This document shows, piece after piece, positions 27,574 to 36,735 of a stretch of DNA of 64,000 nucleotides. Made by a program: the position numbers and the translations under genes. Below the pieces are notes generated by a model that saw only the letters and a list, made by a program, of their open reading frames with translations, was not told the DNA's origin and searched no databases. The stretch comes from JAFECT01 sp035551675 (GTDB lineage: Bacteria; Pseudomonadota; Alphaproteobacteria; Caulobacterales; Caulobacteraceae). Every line of letters starts with the position of its first letter. The stretch's first letter is position 1. The stretch covers positions 1-64,000 of the forward strand of contig DASZMV010000030.1 in the NCBI GenBank assembly GCA_035551675.1, in the 5' to 3' direction.

Positions 27574-27884
27574 TCGGGCTCTCGCTCGCCCAGGACATTC
27601 GGCAGGTCCCGCGCGGTGTGCAGTATGCGCAAGATCATCGTGGGGCTTTGGTTCGAGTCGTAGACGAGCACATAGGGAAATCGTCGCAGTGGCAGAATTC
27701 TTAAAGGCCGCTTGCTCCAATCGGGCCTCGCAACACCGATCATGGGATAGTTTCCGATGTGCTGCGCGGCTCGCAAGACACTTCGCTGAAACCGCACCGC
27801 GGCCTGTGGACTGTCCTCAGAGATCCAATTGGAAATCGCGTGGAAATCCCGCTGCGCCGCGATCGATAACAGCGCAGAGGCCAT
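27570..27884 (-). CDS. ParE/RelE-family toxin
   Basis: 104 residues with the RelE/ParE fold: AAQRDFHAISNWISEDSPQAAVRF at the N-terminus, then NYPMIGVARPDWSKRPLRILPLRRFPYVLVYDSN and a final strand with ILRILHTARDL. The R...Y...H..RD pattern is common to this superfamily, whose members poison gyrase (ParE) or cleave mRNA (RelE). It begins directly after the antitoxin stop (TGA then ATG) and overlaps the aminotransferase start by four bases. Confidence 0.87.
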   Translation of the reverse strand: MASALLSIAAQRDFHAISNWISEDSPQAAVRFQRSVLRAAQHIGNYPMIGVARPDWSKRPLRILPLRRFPYVLVYDSNQSPTMILRILHTARDLPNVLGEREPE

Positions 27885-28145
27885 TCAGGCGGCCGGCTTC
27901 TTTCCAGCGGCGATCATGCTGTCGAACGCGGCGATCGCTTCTTCGACCGTGCAAGGGGGACCCTCTTCGAGGCTTTTGTATCCTTCCTCGACCAGTTTCC
28001 GAAAACGCACCAACTTGTCGTCGCGCTCGCGCAAGAGGTTGAGCGCGGCGGTTACCGCCTCTTCGGCGCTGGCGTACTCGCCTGCTGCGATGCGGGCATC
28101 GACATATGCTTCAAGGTCTGGGGGCAGAACTACAGCTTGGGTCAT
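27885..28145 (-). CDS. ParD-type antitoxin
   Basis: 86 residues. The N-terminal half is a ribbon-helix-helix DNA-binding domain (AVVLPPDLEAYVDARIAAGEYASAEEAVTAALNLL). The C-terminal part (KLVRFRKLVEEGYKSLEEG) would wrap the toxin. It is the first gene of the module, with the toxin immediately after it, and probably represses its own promoter between 28146 and 28202. Confidence 0.87.
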   Translation of the reverse strand: MTQAVVLPPDLEAYVDARIAAGEYASAEEAVTAALNLLRERDDKLVRFRKLVEEGYKSLEEGPPCTVEEAIAAFDSMIAAGKKPAA

Positions 28146-28202
28146 GGCTTGCCTCGAGCGAGAGAGTGGGTCCGCGGCGCCTGGAGGTCAAGGCGCAGGG
28201 AG

Positions 28203-28643
28203 CTATCGCAATACCGGCTCGCCGGTTCTAGGGTCGGTCAGCGTCACGTTTTCCAAGGCCTGGATGCGCCAGATCTCGTCCTTCAGCGTGACCACCGCCT
28301 GAATCAGCGTGTCCACCTTGTGCGGTCCCGCCGGATGCGCCGCGCCGGCGGCCAGCTGCGACCAGGAGTGCACGATGACGGCGCTCTCGCTGATCGCGTC
28401 GGCCGCGATGAGTTCGTTGTCCAGTGTGGAGTCGCTATAGATCGTTTCGTGAATCGGGCGATGCAGGCCGATGATCTCCTCGCGTCCACGCACGAAATGA
28501 CCGAAGCGGTTCACGAAGGTCGCATCGTCGTGGAACAGCGCGCCCAGCGCCTCCATGTCGTGCGCATTCCACGCATCCTGAAATGCGGTCAGTGCATCTT
28601 CCGGTTCGGTGATGTCGACGGTCGCGCCGGCTTGATCCAGCAT
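28203..28643 (-). CDS. SgcJ/EcaC-type SnoaL-like protein
   Basis: 146 residues with the NTF2-like alpha+beta barrel: EDALTAFQDAWNAHDMEALGALFHDDATFVNRFGHFVRGREEI is the family N-terminus, with the DDATFVN strand lining the pocket. The family includes the SgcJ/EcaC group and DUF4440 proteins, mostly of unknown activity despite the name oxidoreductase. It begins one base after the stop of the secreted 115-residue protein, so the two form an operon. Confidence 0.8.
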   Translation of the reverse strand: MLDQAGATVDITEPEDALTAFQDAWNAHDMEALGALFHDDATFVNRFGHFVRGREEIIGLHRPIHETIYSDSTLDNELIAADAISESAVIVHSWSQLAAGAAHPAGPHKVDTLIQAVVTLKDEIWRIQALENVTLTDPRTGEPVLR

Positions 28644-28644
28644 C

Positions 28645-28992
28645 TCAGCAAGACCCTTCCACGTCGCCGGTGACGTCGGCGATGCGGCCCTGCGCGTCCA
28701 CCCGCCAGCGCACGGTATAAATGTCGGTGCAGGCCATGCCGCCGCCCCAATAGTTGCGCGCCATCCGCTCGTCGCCCCTGGGTCGGTCGAAGTGAAAGTC
28801 CGAGCCGTGCAGGGCGTCGGCCAGGGCGCCCTCGGGCGACCCCACAGGGAACCGCGCGCGCAGAGCCTGGGTCGGGCGACCCTTGCCCCACTTGTGACCC
28901 ATCAGCTCGATCATGGCGTTGCCGCGCGCCAGCGCGGGCGCGGCGGCGAAGACAAGCGTTGCGGTCAGGGATGCAATGAAACCGAGACGCAT
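28645..28992 (-). CDS. Small secreted protein of unknown function
   Basis: 115 residues. The signal peptide is clear: MRLGFIASLTATLVFAAAPALARG, with an AxA site after ALA. The mature protein (GHKWGKGRPTQALRARFPVGSPEGALADALHGSDFHF) has two Cys (ACTD and the final residue GSC) that could form one disulfide in the periplasm. I recognise no family. It is the first gene of the pair with the SnoaL-like protein. Confidence 0.72.
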   Translation of the reverse strand: MRLGFIASLTATLVFAAAPALARGNAMIELMGHKWGKGRPTQALRARFPVGSPEGALADALHGSDFHFDRPRGDERMARNYWGGGMACTDIYTVRWRVDAQGRIADVTGDVEGSC

Positions 28993-29074
28993 GGCGTCCT
29001 CCTGAGGCCTACCCCAGGATCAACGAAACACCCCGAGCCTCCGTTGCGTCAACAGCCGCACCGGAGCGAACGCC

Positions 29075-30907
<1,833 letters not shown>

Positions 30908-31045
30908 ACGGACAAGGGCGCGGAGCGAGCCGCGTCAACGGTTTGAGCTTGTGGGGAAGACGGGGCGCCTCATACGCGAAGCCGCGCAAAAAGGCCAGCC
31001 GCAGGGCCGTGACCTTTTGGCGACAGGGGGTTATGACCCCCAGCC

Positions 31046-31468
31046 ATGGACCCCCGCCCCCGCTTCCACCTCGCCTTTCCGGTTCGCGACCTCGACGAGG
31101 CGCGCGATTTCTACGGCGGCCTTCTGGGCTGCGCCGAGGGCCGTTCGGCCGAGGACTGGGTCGATTTCGACTTCTTCGGCCACCAGATCGTGGCCCACAG
31201 GTGCGTCGCGCCCGAGGGCCCCGGGGCCACCAACACGGTGGACGATGAGAAGGTCCCGGTGCGCCACTTCGGCGTCATCCTCGACATGGACCGCTGGAGC
31301 GTCATTACCGACCGCCTGCGCGATTCGGGGGTTATCTTCCTGATCGAGCCGGCGGTGCGCTTCCGCGGTCGGCCCGGGGAGCAGGCGACCTGTTTCTTCC
31401 TCGACCCCTCGGGCAACGCGATCGAGATCAAGGCCTTTGCCGAAGACAGCCAGGTGTTCGCCCGATGA
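31046..31468 (+). CDS. VOC-family protein
   Basis: 140 residues with two babababb units of the glyoxalase/VOC fold. PRPRFHLAFPVRDLDEARDFYGGLLGCAEGR opens the first. The C-terminal GEQATCFFLDPSGNAIEIKAF has the DPSGN.IE motif that supplies the metal-binding Glu. Together with the His in the first strand it could bind a divalent metal. The substrate is unknown. The dehydratase gene starts inside its stop (ATGA), so they are one operon. Confidence 0.85.
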   Translation: MDPRPRFHLAFPVRDLDEARDFYGGLLGCAEGRSAEDWVDFDFFGHQIVAHRCVAPEGPGATNTVDDEKVPVRHFGVILDMDRWSVITDRLRDSGVIFLIEPAVRFRGRPGEQATCFFLDPSGNAIEIKAFAEDSQVFAR

Positions 31469-32472
31469 ACGCGCCCACAAAAAACCCGTCGCTTGATCTG
31501 CCGACCTTCGCCGATGTTGAAGACGCCGCGAAACGTCTGGCCGGCAAGGCGGTGGTCACGCCGCTGCTCGAACATCCTGCGCTGAACGAAACCGTCGGCG
31601 CCCGGGTGCTGCTCAAATGCGAGACCTTCCAGGTTTCCGGCAGCTTCAAATTCCGCGGCGCCTACAACCGCATCAGCCGCCTGAGCGACGAGGAAAAGGC
31701 GCGCGGCGTCGTGGCCTATTCCTCCGGCAATCACGCCCAGGGCGTCGCCGCGGCGGCAAAACTGGTCGGCACGCGCGCGCTGATCGTCATGCCGTCCGAC
31801 GCGCCCGAGGTGAAGGTGGCCGGCGTGCGCGCGTTCGGCGGCGAGGTGCGCAGCTACGACCGCTGGACCGAAAGCCGCGAAGCCATCGGCGCCGAGATCG
31901 CGCGCGAACGCGGCTCCGTCCTGGTGCCGCCGTTCGACGACCGCTTCGTCATCGCCGGGCAGGGCACGTCGGGCATCGAACTGGCGCACCAGGCGCGGGC
32001 GATGGGTGCTGCGCTGGATCAAGTCTATTGCGGAGCCAGCGGCGGCGGGATCGTTGCGGGGATCGGGTTGGCGATGGAGGCGCTGTCGCCACAGACCGAC
32101 ATGATCGTGGTCGAGCCGGCCGAGTACAACGACCACGCGCTGTCGCTCGCCGCCGGCGCCCGGACCAAACACGCCGAGGCGCAACCCAGCTTCTGCGACG
32201 CGCTGATGGCGCCCATGCCCGGCGAAGTGACCTTCCCGATCAACGGCCGCTTGCTGAAAGGCGCGCTCGGCGTCACCGACGGCGAGGTCGCCGAAGCCAT
32301 CCGCTTCGCCTTCCGCTGGCTGAAACTGGTCGTCGAACCCGGCGGCGCGGTCTCCCTCGCGGCGCTTCTGGCCGGCAAGGCCGACGTAAAGGGCAAGACG
32401 GTCGGCGTGCTCCTCACCGGCGGCAACATCGACCCGGGGCTGTTCTCGCGGATATTGGCGGGCGAGATCTGA
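31465..32472 (+). CDS. Threonine/serine dehydratase-like PLP enzyme
   Basis: 335 residues, fold type II PLP enzyme. PLP lysine is Lys62 in SGSFKFRGAYNRI, and the phosphate-binding loop is GASGGGIVAGIG near 192. There is no C-terminal ACT domain, so it is the catabolic, TdcB- or serine-racemase-like form rather than IlvA. Deaminates L-threonine or L-serine to 2-oxobutyrate or pyruvate. Coupled to the VOC gene by ATGA. The stop codon TGA merges with the first bases of repeat copy B. Confidence 0.88.
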   Translation: MNAPTKNPSLDLPTFADVEDAAKRLAGKAVVTPLLEHPALNETVGARVLLKCETFQVSGSFKFRGAYNRISRLSDEEKARGVVAYSSGNHAQGVAAAAKLVGTRALIVMPSDAPEVKVAGVRAFGGEVRSYDRWTESREAIGAEIARERGSVLVPPFDDRFVIAGQGTSGIELAHQARAMGAALDQVYCGASGGGIVAGIGLAMEALSPQTDMIVVEPAEYNDHALSLAAGARTKHAEAQPSFCDALMAPMPGEVTFPINGRLLKGALGVTDGEVAEAIRFAFRWLKLVVEPGGAVSLAALLAGKADVKGKTVGVLLTGGNIDPGLFSRILAGEI

Positions 32473-32763
32473 ACCTCCCCCTATCGCGTCAGCGATTGGG
32501 GGGAGGGGGGTGAGAAGCGGCTGCTGCGCAGCAGCGGCATGGGATCGACAATGATTTGTCGATCCCCGCGCCGAACGCCATCGGCGAAGGCTAGGGCGCA
32601 GCGCGCATGGTGGAGGAGGAAGCCTCAGGCGCGACGGACAAGGTCACGCCGGTTCAGTTGTAATCGTCTGATGCTCTCTGTGCAGTGCACCCGCTTCCCC
32701 CTCCACCACGTGCTCCGCACGCGGTCCCCCTCCCCCGATTTCTGCCGAAATCGGTGGAGGTTC
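32471..32763. repeat. 295-base MITE-like repeat, copy B (inverted)
   Basis: Reads GAACCTCCCCC at its left end (inside the TGA of the dehydratase gene) and GGTGGAGGTTC at its right end. In reverse orientation it follows copy A (21943-22237) almost base for base, with a small deletion in the CTTCGCCGATGGCGAAGG part and scattered substitutions. It fills the 317-base gap between the dehydratase and the phosphotransferase. No gene is seen inside it. Confidence 0.8.
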
Positions 32764-32789
32764 ACGCGCAACCATGCCACCCCTCCACC

Positions 32790-33839
32790 ATGAGCCAGGC
32801 GCCGGTCCTGATCCCTCCCTTGCCGCAGCACGCGCTGGATGAGCCGCGGCTGTTCGCCTATCTGGCCGACCATCTCGACGGCTTTTCCGAACCCGCGGAA
32901 CTGCGTCAGTTCCAGGGCGGCCAGTCGAACCCGACCTACCTTATCGACACGCCCAACCGCCGCTTCGTCCTGCGCAAGAAACCGCCGGGCAAGCTCTTGC
33001 CCTCGGCGCACATGGTCGAGCGCGAGTATCGGGTGATGGATGCGCTGCGCCATTCCGGCGTGCCGGTGCCGAACGTGCGGCTGCTGTGCGAGGACGCCGC
33101 CATCGCCGGCGCGGCCTTCTATGTGATGGACCACGTCGACGGCCGCGTGTTCACCGACACCGCGCTGAAGGACGAGCCCAAGCCGTCGCGCAAACCGATC
33201 TACGCCTTGCTCGCCAGGACGCTCGCCGCCCTGCACCGCGTCGATCCGAACGCGGTCGGGCTCGGCGACTTCGGCAAGACCGAAAATTATGTCGGGCGCC
33301 AAATCGACCGCTGGTCGCGCCAGTACGACGCCGCCAAGACCGAAGACATTCCGGCGATGGTCGCGCTCACCGCGTGGCTGCCGCAGCATGCGCCCAAACA
33401 CGACGAGGTCTCGATCGTTCACGGCGACTTCCGCCTGGGCAACATGATCTACGCGTCCGACGGCGAAGACATTAAGGCGGTTCTCGACTGGGAGCTGTCG
33501 ACGCTCGGCCACCCCCTGTCGGACCTCGCTTATGCGGCGCTGCCGTTCCGGCTGCCGCCCGGCGGCCCGATGCCGGGCCTGCTCGGCGTCGACTGCGCGG
33601 CGCAGGGCCTGCCGACCGAGCAGGAATTCCTCGAGACCTACGCCAAGGCCGTCGGTCGCGACGACATTCCGGATTTCACCTTCTTTCTGGCGCTCTCGCT
33701 GTTCCGCCTCGCGGGCATTGCGCAAGGCGTCTATGCGCGCTCGCTCGCGGGCAACGCGGCGGACCGCAGCGCGTCGCGGCTCGGTGAAGTGGCGAAGGGC
33801 GCGGCCATGCTCGGCTGGTCGATCGCGCAGGCCGGTTAG
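32790..33839 (+). CDS. ACAD10-like aminoglycoside-phosphotransferase-fold kinase
   Basis: 349 residues from the ATG at 32790 (MSQAPVLIPPLPQHALDE). The upstream open frame lies in the repeat and is not used. APH-fold motifs: FQGGQSNPTYLI near 45, VHGDFRLGNMIY with the catalytic Asp near 210, and VLDWELSTLGHPLSDLAY with the metal-binding Asp. This is the branch found in or beside acyl-CoA dehydrogenase 10/11 proteins, thought to phosphorylate hydroxylated fatty acyl groups. The following MaoC hydratase 16 bases on fits a lipid role. It is unlikely to act on antibiotics. Confidence 0.85.
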   Translation: MSQAPVLIPPLPQHALDEPRLFAYLADHLDGFSEPAELRQFQGGQSNPTYLIDTPNRRFVLRKKPPGKLLPSAHMVEREYRVMDALRHSGVPVPNVRLLCEDAAIAGAAFYVMDHVDGRVFTDTALKDEPKPSRKPIYALLARTLAALHRVDPNAVGLGDFGKTENYVGRQIDRWSRQYDAAKTEDIPAMVALTAWLPQHAPKHDEVSIVHGDFRLGNMIYASDGEDIKAVLDWELSTLGHPLSDLAYAALPFRLPPGGPMPGLLGVDCAAQGLPTEQEFLETYAKAVGRDDIPDFTFFLALSLFRLAGIAQGVYARSLAGNAADRSASRLGEVAKGAAMLGWSIAQAG

Positions 33840-33855
33840 ATTCGGGGGATAGGCA

Positions 33856-34347
33856 ATGGACTCGACACAGAAACTGACTGGCGGCGGCGCCCACACCACG
33901 GGGCCCGAACTCGCCGCGCGCGCGGGCGAAATAGTGGGCGTTTCGCACTGGATCGAGATCGACCAGGCGCGTATCGACGCCTTCGCCGACGCCACCGAGG
34001 ACTGGCAGTTCATCCACGTCAATCCCGAGGCCGCCGCCAAGACACCCTTCGGCGGCGCGATCGCGCACGGATTCCTGACGCTCAGCCTGCTCTCCAAGAT
34101 GTCCTACGATGCGGCGCCTATTCTCGCGGGCGTGGTGATGGGCGTGAACTACGGCTTCGACAAGGTCCGCTTCCTGCAACCGGTGCGGTCCGGCAAACGC
34201 GTGCGCGGCCACTTCAAGTTGATGGACGCAACGGAAAAAGGCGCCGGCCGCTGGCTGATCAGGCACGAGGTGACGGTGGAGATCGAAGGCGAGGAAAAAC
34301 CGGCGCTCATCGCCGAGTGGCTGGGGATGCAGATCCTCGGCGGCTGA
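33856..34347 (+). CDS. MaoC-family (R)-hydratase
   Basis: 163 residues with a single hot-dog domain. ALVAxx opening is followed by TEDWQFIHVNPEAAAKTPFGGAIAHGFLTLSL, in which the Asp and His of the hydratase site (D..Q..H) are kept. It would hydrate trans-2-enoyl-CoA to (R)-3-hydroxyacyl-CoA. It lies 16 bases after the kinase gene and is probably cotranscribed with it, consistent with handling of hydroxyacyl-CoA. Confidence 0.87.
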   Translation: MDSTQKLTGGGAHTTGPELAARAGEIVGVSHWIEIDQARIDAFADATEDWQFIHVNPEAAAKTPFGGAIAHGFLTLSLLSKMSYDAAPILAGVVMGVNYGFDKVRFLQPVRSGKRVRGHFKLMDATEKGAGRWLIRHEVTVEIEGEEKPALIAEWLGMQILGG

Positions 34348-34362
34348 CGGGAGGATCGCTCT

Positions 34363-35136
34363 TTGACGCACCCCGAAACTTCGCCCGAACCGGAGGAGGC
34401 CACCCTGGAAGTTCATCACAAATCCAAGCCGTTTCATGGGTGGCGGGAGTTCCTGAAGGAATACGGCATCATCGTGCTGGGCGTTCTGACCGCCCTCGCG
34501 GCAGAGCAGATCGCCGAGCAGATTCACTGGGCCCACAGCGTTCACGAGGCCGAGGCGGCGATGGACGCCGAACTCCATGAAGACGCCCTCAACGCTTACT
34601 ACCGAATGTCGACACACGAGTGCGCGTTCTCGAGGTTGGACGCGTTGCGCACGGCGCTCGAAGCTTCACGCGACCACGACACGCCCGTGCCGGTCATGCC
34701 TGTGTACAACTGGCGCCTGCGCGCATGGCAGAGCGATGCGTGGCAAGCGGCGCAGGCGGCGCAGATCGCCAGTCATTTTCCACGCGACCGGCTGTTGGCT
34801 TATTCGCGGGTGTATTTCTTCGTGAATGTCCTGCTGAAGCTGCAGCCGGAGGAGCGCGCCGCCATGGACTCGATCAACACCCTCGCCGTCAATGCCGGCC
34901 CGCTACAGCCCGCCGAGCGGGACCGCCTGTTCGCCGGCCTCGTCGCCACGCGCCGCCTGCGCAACGAGGCCGACTCCGCAGCCGGCCGCATCATCTCGGA
35001 AGCGGAAAAGGTGGGCGTTCGCCTGTCGGACGCGGACAAGGCCGGCCAACTGCGCGAGGCGCGCCAGCTCTATGGCGACTGTGTCCGCGAATCGTCCCTC
35101 GACGAGATCCGCCGCGACGTGTCCTGGCCGAGGTGA
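34363..35136 (+). CDS. Membrane-anchored protein of unknown function
   Basis: 257 residues from a TTG at 34363, supported by GGGAGGA five bases upstream. One hydrophobic segment (YGIIVLGVLTALAAEQIAEQI, split here as about 34-53) is followed by a large, mostly helical, Ala- and Arg-rich domain of about 200 residues. The layout (short basic cytoplasmic head, one membrane helix, outside helical domain) suggests a type II membrane protein. I recognise no family. It follows MaoC by 15 bases and so may share its transcript. Confidence 0.72.
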   Translation: MTHPETSPEPEEATLEVHHKSKPFHGWREFLKEYGIIVLGVLTALAAEQIAEQIHWAHSVHEAEAAMDAELHEDALNAYYRMSTHECAFSRLDALRTALEASRDHDTPVPVMPVYNWRLRAWQSDAWQAAQAAQIASHFPRDRLLAYSRVYFFVNVLLKLQPEERAAMDSINTLAVNAGPLQPAERDRLFAGLVATRRLRNEADSAAGRIISEAEKVGVRLSDADKAGQLREARQLYGDCVRESSLDEIRRDVSWPR

Positions 35137-35161
35137 AGACGCCTGCTCCGGCGCCGGACGG

Positions 35162-36274
35162 TCACCAGATGTCGCTGAACGCCCGCGCGAAGTTCAGACC
35201 CAGAACCTTCTCCGCCACGCGCTCCGGATAGCCGCGCTTCAGCAGCGCGTCGCAGATGACCTCGCAGCGGCGCGGGGTGTTCAGGCCCACGACGTAGGGC
35301 GGCCGGTCCTCGCCGGGCGCGGCGACGCCCGCGGCTTTGCGCGCCTCGGTGTCTTTCTGGAACGCCGCCATCGCTGCGGGCGAATTGTCGAACGGCTCCA
35401 TACCCTGGTCGCTGCCGATGCCGACGTGATCCTCGCCGCAGACCTTCAGGGCGTGGGTCATGTGCGCCATGTAGTCGTCGACGTCGGGTTGCTTCGGACT
35501 CGCCGCCAGATACGGCAGGTCGTAGATGCCGAAGGTTCCGCCCTTGTCGGCCAGCGCCTTCAGCTGTTCGTCGGTCTTGTTGCGCGGATGGTCGTACACC
35601 GCCGCGCAGCCGCCGTGGGTCATCACCACCGGCTTCTTCGACAACGCGATCACCTCGCCGGTCATCTTTCGGCTCGCGTGGCTGAGGTCGATCGCGATCC
35701 CCAGCGTATTCATCCTGTCCACCGCCTGGCGACCGAGGTCGGTCAGGCCCGACTGCTCTACCGGCGCCAGCACTCCGGCGCCGAAGGGCGAGGTCTTGTT
35801 GTAGCTCAACTGCATCACGCGCACGCCGAGGTCGCGGAACAGGTCGAACCGATCGAGCTTATCCTCCAGCATCGCCGCGCCCTCGAACGAGAAGATGACG
35901 CCTACCTTCCCTTCGCGTTTGGCGCGCGCGAAGTCGTCGGCTTTGCGCACCTGCATGAACAGGTCGGGATAGAGCTCGATCACCTGCTGGCAGAAGGCGA
36001 TCTCGGCCACCGTGTCCTCGAACTTCTCGTCGAAGCCCCCGAGCGTGGTCTTGCAGACCGTCACCCCCGACGACCGCGTGATCTCCAGCGCCGAGGCGGG
36101 CAGGGGCAGCTTGCCGTCGCCGAGCGGCGGCGACAGGTTCGCATCGAGCACCAGGGCGCGCCTGTACAGCGCCTGCGCCCGCGCGCTCACCGGCGGTTCG
36201 GGATCGGCCAGCGCGGGCGAACTCATGGCCGCGCCTGCAGCCCCGGCCAGGATCAGAAGTTTTCTGCGGTCCAT
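35162..36274 (-). CDS. M19 membrane-dipeptidase-like protein lacking the HxD metal site
   Basis: 370 residues from the ATG at 36274. Signal peptide MDRRKLLILAGAAGAAMSSPALAD, with an RR pair that could be read as Tat. The TIM-barrel fold of renal dipeptidase is clear, with Glu131 (FSFEGA), His199 (DLSHAS), His220 (VMTHGG, with DHPRN after) and Asp289 (GIGSDQG). However, the first-strand HxD site, expected in LVLDANLSPP, reads N46-L-S48. It therefore lacks two ligands of the Zn pair. It may use one metal, act on another substrate or be inactive. Confidence 0.8.
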   Translation of the reverse strand: MDRRKLLILAGAAGAAMSSPALADPEPPVSARAQALYRRALVLDANLSPPLGDGKLPLPASALEITRSSGVTVCKTTLGGFDEKFEDTVAEIAFCQQVIELYPDLFMQVRKADDFARAKREGKVGVIFSFEGAAMLEDKLDRFDLFRDLGVRVMQLSYNKTSPFGAGVLAPVEQSGLTDLGRQAVDRMNTLGIAIDLSHASRKMTGEVIALSKKPVVMTHGGCAAVYDHPRNKTDEQLKALADKGGTFGIYDLPYLAASPKQPDVDDYMAHMTHALKVCGEDHVGIGSDQGMEPFDNSPAAMAAFQKDTEARKAAGVAAPGEDRPPYVVGLNTPRRCEVICDALLKRGYPERVAEKVLGLNFARAFSDIW

Positions 36275-36390
36275 GGAGGTCCCCTTTGCTCGGACTATCT
36301 TACGAGTGGCCGTCGTGGATGTGCAATGCACGGCAACGGAATCCCTGGATCGCGATCGCGCCACATACCTGATGCCCGCGTGCCTTCCTT

Positions 36391-36735
36391 GGCGCGCAGC
36401 GCCAGTTTGGATAGAGCACGCAGAGGAAGATTGAGCGCTCAGCGGGCTTCATCACCGCCGGCTCCGCGCTTCTCTGCGGTCTCTACTAAAATTGGCGGCT
36501 ACGGCGCGACTCACGCTGCCGTTCCAGCCATGGCCCACGCGCGCGCCACAACCCTGACACGTCCAAACTCGCCTCCGCGCGCAGCGCCAATTAAGCGCAG
36601 AGGGCGCAGAGGAAGATTGAGCACGCAGAGGGGTCGCGGCTTCTTCTCTGCGTGCCCTGCGCTTCTCTGCGTCCTCTTCTTCCAAATGGCGCCTACGGCG
36701 CGGTTTGCGCCGCCGTTCCAGCCATGGCCCACGCC
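36391..36735. repeat. Two tandem CGCAGAGG palindromes
   Basis: This fills the 461-base gap 36275-36735 apart from about 115 bases upstream of the dipeptidase gene. Copy 1 (36391-36517) has left arm GATAGAGCACGCAGAGGAAG and the matching right arm CTTCTCTGCGGTCTCTAC. Copy 2 (36577-36711) has GCGCAGAGGGCGCAGAGGAA and CTTCTCTGCGTCCTCTTC. Each is followed by the same tail, GCCGTTCCAGCCATGGCCCA (36518 and 36712). The second tail ends at the TAG of the sulfatase-like gene. A further copy is at 56531-56662. Confidence 0.75.

Noticed and set aside
32790..33839. The APH-fold gene as an aminoglycoside-resistance gene
   Set aside because: The motifs fit the ACAD10-like branch, and the neighbour is a MaoC hydratase. 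Nothing points to antibiotic modification.
36391..36735. The tandem repeats as a possible CRISPR array
   Set aside because: Only two units, each a long palindrome of over 100 bases with no constant short repeat and no cas genes nearby.
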